Program-made: the position numbers and the translations under genes
From: Pseudomonadota bacterium
Lineage (GTDB): Bacteria > Pseudomonadota > Gammaproteobacteria > Enterobacterales > Enterobacteriaceae
Assembly: GCA_023454395.1 (NCBI GenBank)
Contig: JAEYFY010000355.1
Coordinates: 1 to 5,460 of the forward strand
DNA length: 5,460 nt
Direction: 5' to 3'
Notes under the pieces: generated by a model
What the model was told of the DNA's origin: nothing
What the model saw: the letters and a program-made list of their open reading frames with translations, nothing else
The model's database searches: none
Shown: positions 5,399 through 5,460 of the stretch, one piece after another
Numbering within the stretch: position 1 is the first letter of the stretch
Layout of the letters: each line of letters starts with the position of its first letter

Positions 5399-5432
5399 AT
5401 CATGACAACCATTTATGACAGCAATTTGACAG
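5399..5432 (-). promoter_or_regulatory. PhoB box and -10 of the GDPD promoter
   Basis: Read on the minus strand, CTGTCAAATTGCTGTCAT (5432-5415) has two CTGTCA repeats 11 bases apart, the PhoB pattern. It matches the known 18-base Pho box consensus (CTGTCATAWAWCTGTCAY) at 15 positions, the misses all being in the AT linker. Exactly ten bases further on is CATGAT (5404-5399), a 4/6 match to a -10, at the distance seen in PhoB-activated promoters where the box replaces the -35. Transcription would start near 5392, about 20 bases before the start codon. A third TGTCA at 5407-5403 is 13 rather than 11 bases from the second, so it is out of register. Confidence 0.8.
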
Positions 5433-5460
5433 TCATACCATCAATATATCTTCATTTAAT

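Overview
The window comes from a low-GC enterobacterium of the Morganellaceae. Proteus is the best guess: the first gene is a nearly complete Fis matching the Proteus/Escherichia protein almost residue for residue, and all other coding DNA is AT-rich in the way usual for Proteus. The placement rests on recalled protein similarity, not on a search.

Layout, left to right. (1) fis on the plus strand (1-296, lacking only the A of its ATG) ends in a very strong hairpin terminator (323-360). (2) A 245-bp gap between convergent genes holds two almost identical 18-bp operator-like dyads (403-420 and 431-448) with no gene start beside them. (3) A minus-strand SMI1/KNR4 (SUKH) immunity-type gene (542-1069) is divergent from an unrecognised, acidic 248-residue protein gene on the plus strand (1210-1956). 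The region between them carries AGTGA/TCACT repeats. (4) A CynX-type major facilitator transporter gene (2076-3266) is preceded by a perfect 13-bp dyad that encloses its best promoter candidate. (5) Across a shared two-way terminator (3285-3355) lies a convergent carbamate kinase gene (3367-4314, minus strand). (6) After a 322-bp gap holding small dyads and a terminator, a minus-strand UgpQ-type glycerophosphodiester phosphodiesterase gene (4637-5371) lies under a clear PhoB box (5415-5432) with a correctly spaced -10.

These are mostly single-gene transcription units, not one operon. Two functional links can be inferred. The GDPD gene looks like a phosphate-starvation gene that recovers glycerol-3-phosphate from phospholipid head groups. 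The cyanate-family transporter and carbamate kinase share carbamate/carbamoyl-phosphate/cyanate chemistry, but no cyanase or arginine deiminase genes are visible here. The SUKH gene and its divergent partner look like accessory cargo between core genes; no toxin gene is present. No mobile element, tRNA, rRNA or CRISPR array was seen. The features most worth a second look are the orphan operator pair after fis, the promoter-spanning dyad before the transporter gene, and the Pho box.
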